Below are positions 61,168-64,000 of a stretch of DNA of 64,000 nucleotides, piece by piece. Below the pieces are notes generated by a model. It did not search any database and had not been told where the DNA came from. It was given only the letters and a program-made list of their open reading frames with translations. The position numbers and the translations under genes were made by a program. The stretch's first letter is position 1, and every line of letters begins with the position of its first letter. This DNA comes from Amphirosellinia nigrospora (Eukaryota > Ascomycota > Sordariomycetes > Xylariales > Xylariaceae), in the NCBI GenBank assembly GCA_004123355.1, contig SCHM01000003.1, forward strand, positions 6,839,058 through 6,903,057, given 5' to 3'.

Positions 61168-64000
61168 ATGATATCCTCCAATTCTAGCACATACCTCAAT
61201 CCTCCAACCCACACTGCTGTCATTGTTAGGCCTCTGATATCTACCACACCACTTGAGCGTGAGAAGATTCTCCAAGATGTCGAGTACAACGTATTTGCCT
61301 TCCCGCTGGCCTCCTTACATGTGATTTTCTCTCAGATTCGGGGTGCGTATAAAACCCTACTGTGGCTGAGACCTCAGTGTTTTTATTTTTTTATTATGTC
61401 GCAAATTTTATGCTGTGTAGTTAGAGATTTTGACCAATGTGTTTTCACCCACACAGTACCTCAGCAATGACAGACCTACAATGGGCCGCATGTGAGATTT
61501 CCATATTATTATTTTACATTTATTAGATCCCCTCCCACCTTCAAGATCCGTACTACTTTCAATTTTGATTGTTTAGTCCACGGCATGTCGGGATCAAGTT
61601 TGAGCTTAGTAACCCACACAACCCTACTACTGATACATAAAGTAACTAATATCTGATAGTAATAAGATCCGATGAAAGCTATGGGCGTAACTGGGGATAC
61701 TATTGCCTATTAGACGCATTTCGCGACACATTTGAACGCGGTAGCAATCATAGGCAGTATCTCTTTCGTAATATTCTCAGTGGAACGGCGGATGGCGAGT
61801 TCTATCGTAGGAAGCTCCTTCTGTCATGCGAAGGGGGCTTCGTTAACGGTGGGCCTCGTCAGCTTGAGCACCCAAACTTCTTCATTGTTCCTCAGGGTCG
61901 CTGTGCCGAGTTCCTCTTATTTTCCACTCTTCGAGATATGATCCTCGAGATGCCACCCTTGGCCTCTTCCCAGTCTTCAATCATCATAAGCAATGGCTTC
62001 TTCGATACCACGGCAGCGAGTAAGTGCTCTGTTCCCCATACCGCTCTTCCAGGCCCCTTAATAGTTAGCCGGATGTTACTACAAGCGGCAAGCTCTAACA
62101 CCTGGGTTATGGCAGATGCTACAGCCTCAGGATTCGAGATCCATAATTTCGTCCAAGCAGTACCGAAAAGGAAGCTTCCTCAAGTATCAAATCCTTTCTT
62201 GGGCAACCTAAACATTGCTGCGGCGGAATCATTTATAGATAAGCACCCAGGGCGAGTAAAGTTAATCTTGATCACAATTACAAATAACTGGGCTGCAGCA
62301 CAGCCCGTGTCAATGGCAAATATCAAGGGTACGGCCGAGCTAGCGCGCGTAAAGGGGTGCCCTTATTCTTCGACGCTTGTCGATTTGCGGAAAACTCTTG
62401 GTTCATTCGTAACTCGGAGGACGGATACACTGATATGCCGGTCGCCGATATCGTACAGGAAATGTTTTCTAACGTGACGGGTTTACTATCAGTTTAAAGA
62501 AGGATGGCCTCTCGAACATGGGCGGTGTCCTGTGTTTCCGCGACAAGTCGCTCTTCGCGGAACAGTACCCCGGCATAGGACACCGCTTGAAGCAGCGACA
62601 AATATTGTGCTACGGGAACGACTCTTATGGTGGTAGTAAGTGCCGAGAAAGCAAGCTGGATGATCCGTCGAGACTAACGACGATGCCAGTGAGCGGTCGC
62701 GATTTAATGACGGCTGTTACCGGTTTGTACGAGGTCATAAAGAGAGTTACCTCCGCAGCCGCGTTTCTCAAGTCCATTGTTTTGCTCAGAAGTTGAGTGA
62801 CAGCAACCTGCCAGTTATTTTGCCGGCTGGGGGACATGCAGTCTACCTAGATATGGACGAATTCTTTCACGGCTGTGATAGACAGCTCGGCGACTTTCCT
62901 CAGTAGGATTTACCCTAGAACTTCTCAGGAGTATGGGAAGAGCATTCGAATCCGGCCCCTTCGCGTGGGAATGGGATAAGAAACCTCCTGAGGAGCGCAA
63001 GAAAATACCCAATCTAGTTCGATTTGCTGTGCCACGAACGTTCTTTCCGATGCACATATCAATTACACAGTCGCAGCGATCAAGGCGCTTTACGATCGCA
63101 GACACATCCTCCTAATGTTAAGGTCACTAGAGGCAAGATATGATGCTTCGCCATTTCTCTTGCGGAATGAAACCCGTTCCTATGGAATGCAACGTTTTAG
63201 GGACGTATCTTGATGAGGCTAGACGCCAAGTATCTCACCTCTCTCGAGCTATTGGGCAAGATGGGGTGTCAAAAAACAAAGTTACTTAACGCTCTCGCCC
63301 TATTAGCTGTGAATGGGGCCAGACAACGATCCCACGATCTATAGACCCCTCCAGTTGGGTTTCTTCTATTAGCAATGACAATTCGCCTTTTGAGTATTCA
63401 ATTCTATTGAATCAGGCAACTGGGGAAGCAGAACTGCGGCTCCTAGTTGATGCTCAACTGAAAAACCACAGCCTGTCACAGCTTCAGGAACGGATATTGC
63501 ATCTGAACGAAGCTATTCTGATGAGACATGGCGCAACGGTTTCGCTCGATAGTTAGAAACTTATCAGGGATATATTTATGCCGAAGGAACCTGAAGGAAA
63601 CTTTGCTGCGTGGCATAGTTGCGCGGTACCGAGACGGGACCCAAGTGGAGGATATATCTCAACCCCTATGCATGGGTAGACGAAATGCGTTGTCTTCATC
63701 CCGGGCGGCATTTGAGCGGTTGGCATGACCAATGAATGGAACTTGGTAGAGAGGACTATGACTCCTACTGACTCGATTGCGTATATCTCACTCGACCTAA
63801 CCCCTAGCCAGGGGAACGCCCGCATCGAGTCTACATGGCTCATGAGGGTCTCAGCACGTGAAATCGCGCGGAAACGAGGCGATTTGCCCACATTCATGCG
63901 CGTTCGATACAACGGTTCTGCGAGTCCATGGCTGGTACCCTGGGGCCTATACAAGAAGCCTCTAATGTCTAGCTTCGCCTCACGAGCAGTACTGGAGTCG
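61168..64000 (+). CDS. Tryptophanase-like lyase fused to a DMATS-type prenyltransferase, 3' partial
   Basis: First part: PLP-dependent beta-eliminating lyase that should split tryptophan into indole, pyruvate and ammonia. Visible motifs are FLSDSG, VPQGRCAEFLLF (phosphate site), SNGFFDTTAA, TITNNWAAAQPVSMANIK, DACRFAEN and SLKKDGLSNMGGVLC, where the second Lys should bind PLP. YGG-MSGRDLM and the end MLRHFSCGMKPV follow. Asp in FFDTT and His in LRHF are the residues that separate tryptophanase from tyrosine phenol-lyase. Introns: 61343-61456, 61492-61659, 62020-62115 and 62636-62689. Second part, from about 63200: LGTYLDEARRQVSHLSRAIG, DNSPFEYSILL (catalytic Glu region), EAELRLLVDAQ, PKWRIYLNPYA and YISLDLTPSQGNARI, as in DMATS/ABBA indole prenyltransferases, running off the window. 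No stop or start separates the parts. Several one-base breaks occur in both halves. Confidence 0.82.

Noticed and set aside
1-64000. CRISPR array, rRNA or tRNA genes
   Set aside because: No spaced direct repeats; no rRNA sequence; no stretch with matching tRNA A and B boxes that I could find. TTCGAATCC at about 62945 lies within the lyase coding sequence.

Overview
The window is eukaryotic and looks like a filamentous ascomycete, probably a Sordariomycete. Genes are split by short introns of 50-150 bp with GTRNGT donors and CTAAC branch sites. The families are typical of Pezizomycotina: Zn2Cys6 factor, HET, NACHT-ankyrin, PTH11-like receptor, DUF6604, 2EXR, Clr5-like, and CLASP/STU1 with fungal architecture. 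About twenty genes can be supported. The rest is intergenic DNA, partly AT-rich, with dispersed TACCTAGGTA-type motifs. I saw no tRNA or rRNA gene and no intact transposon.

Layout. 0-10 kb: a Zn2Cys6 regulator whose open frame runs off the left edge, a secreted S28 serine carboxypeptidase and a DUF6604 protein. 10-25 kb, the most housekeeping-like part: an UNC93-like MFS protein, a basic secretory protein-type peptidase, the microtubule protein STU1/CLASP, a secreted RNase T2 and the ER translocon subunit SEC62. 25-30 kb: a HET gene and a NACHT gene lying tail to tail. 31-37 kb: a conserved 437-residue protein, a membrane-anchored phytase and an acid phosphatase-like membrane protein. 38-51 kb: a transposase-derived HTH fragment next to an 18-bp minisatellite, an ankyrin/C2H2 gene, a C2H2 gene, a PTH11-like receptor, a 2EXR gene and weaker ORFs. 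51-58 kb: a very large NACHT-ankyrin NLR. 61-64 kb: a gene that runs off the right edge.

The most interesting locus is the last one (61168 to beyond 64000). Its first part is a PLP-dependent beta-eliminating lyase carrying residues that mark tryptophanase rather than tyrosine phenol-lyase. With only a few linker residues it continues into a DMATS-type aromatic prenyltransferase domain. A lyase-prenyltransferase fusion would make a prenylated indole from tryptophan in one polypeptide. Bacteria are known to keep such activities as adjacent genes; I do not know of a described fungal fusion.

Many conserved genes, including STU1 and SEC62, are interrupted by single-base frame breaks, often in short homopolymers. 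Phytase, RNase T2, the 437-residue ORF and the acid phosphatase-like gene read cleanly. Consensus indels in a long-read assembly are the simplest explanation for the housekeeping genes. True decay cannot be excluded for the HET, NLR and fusion genes.
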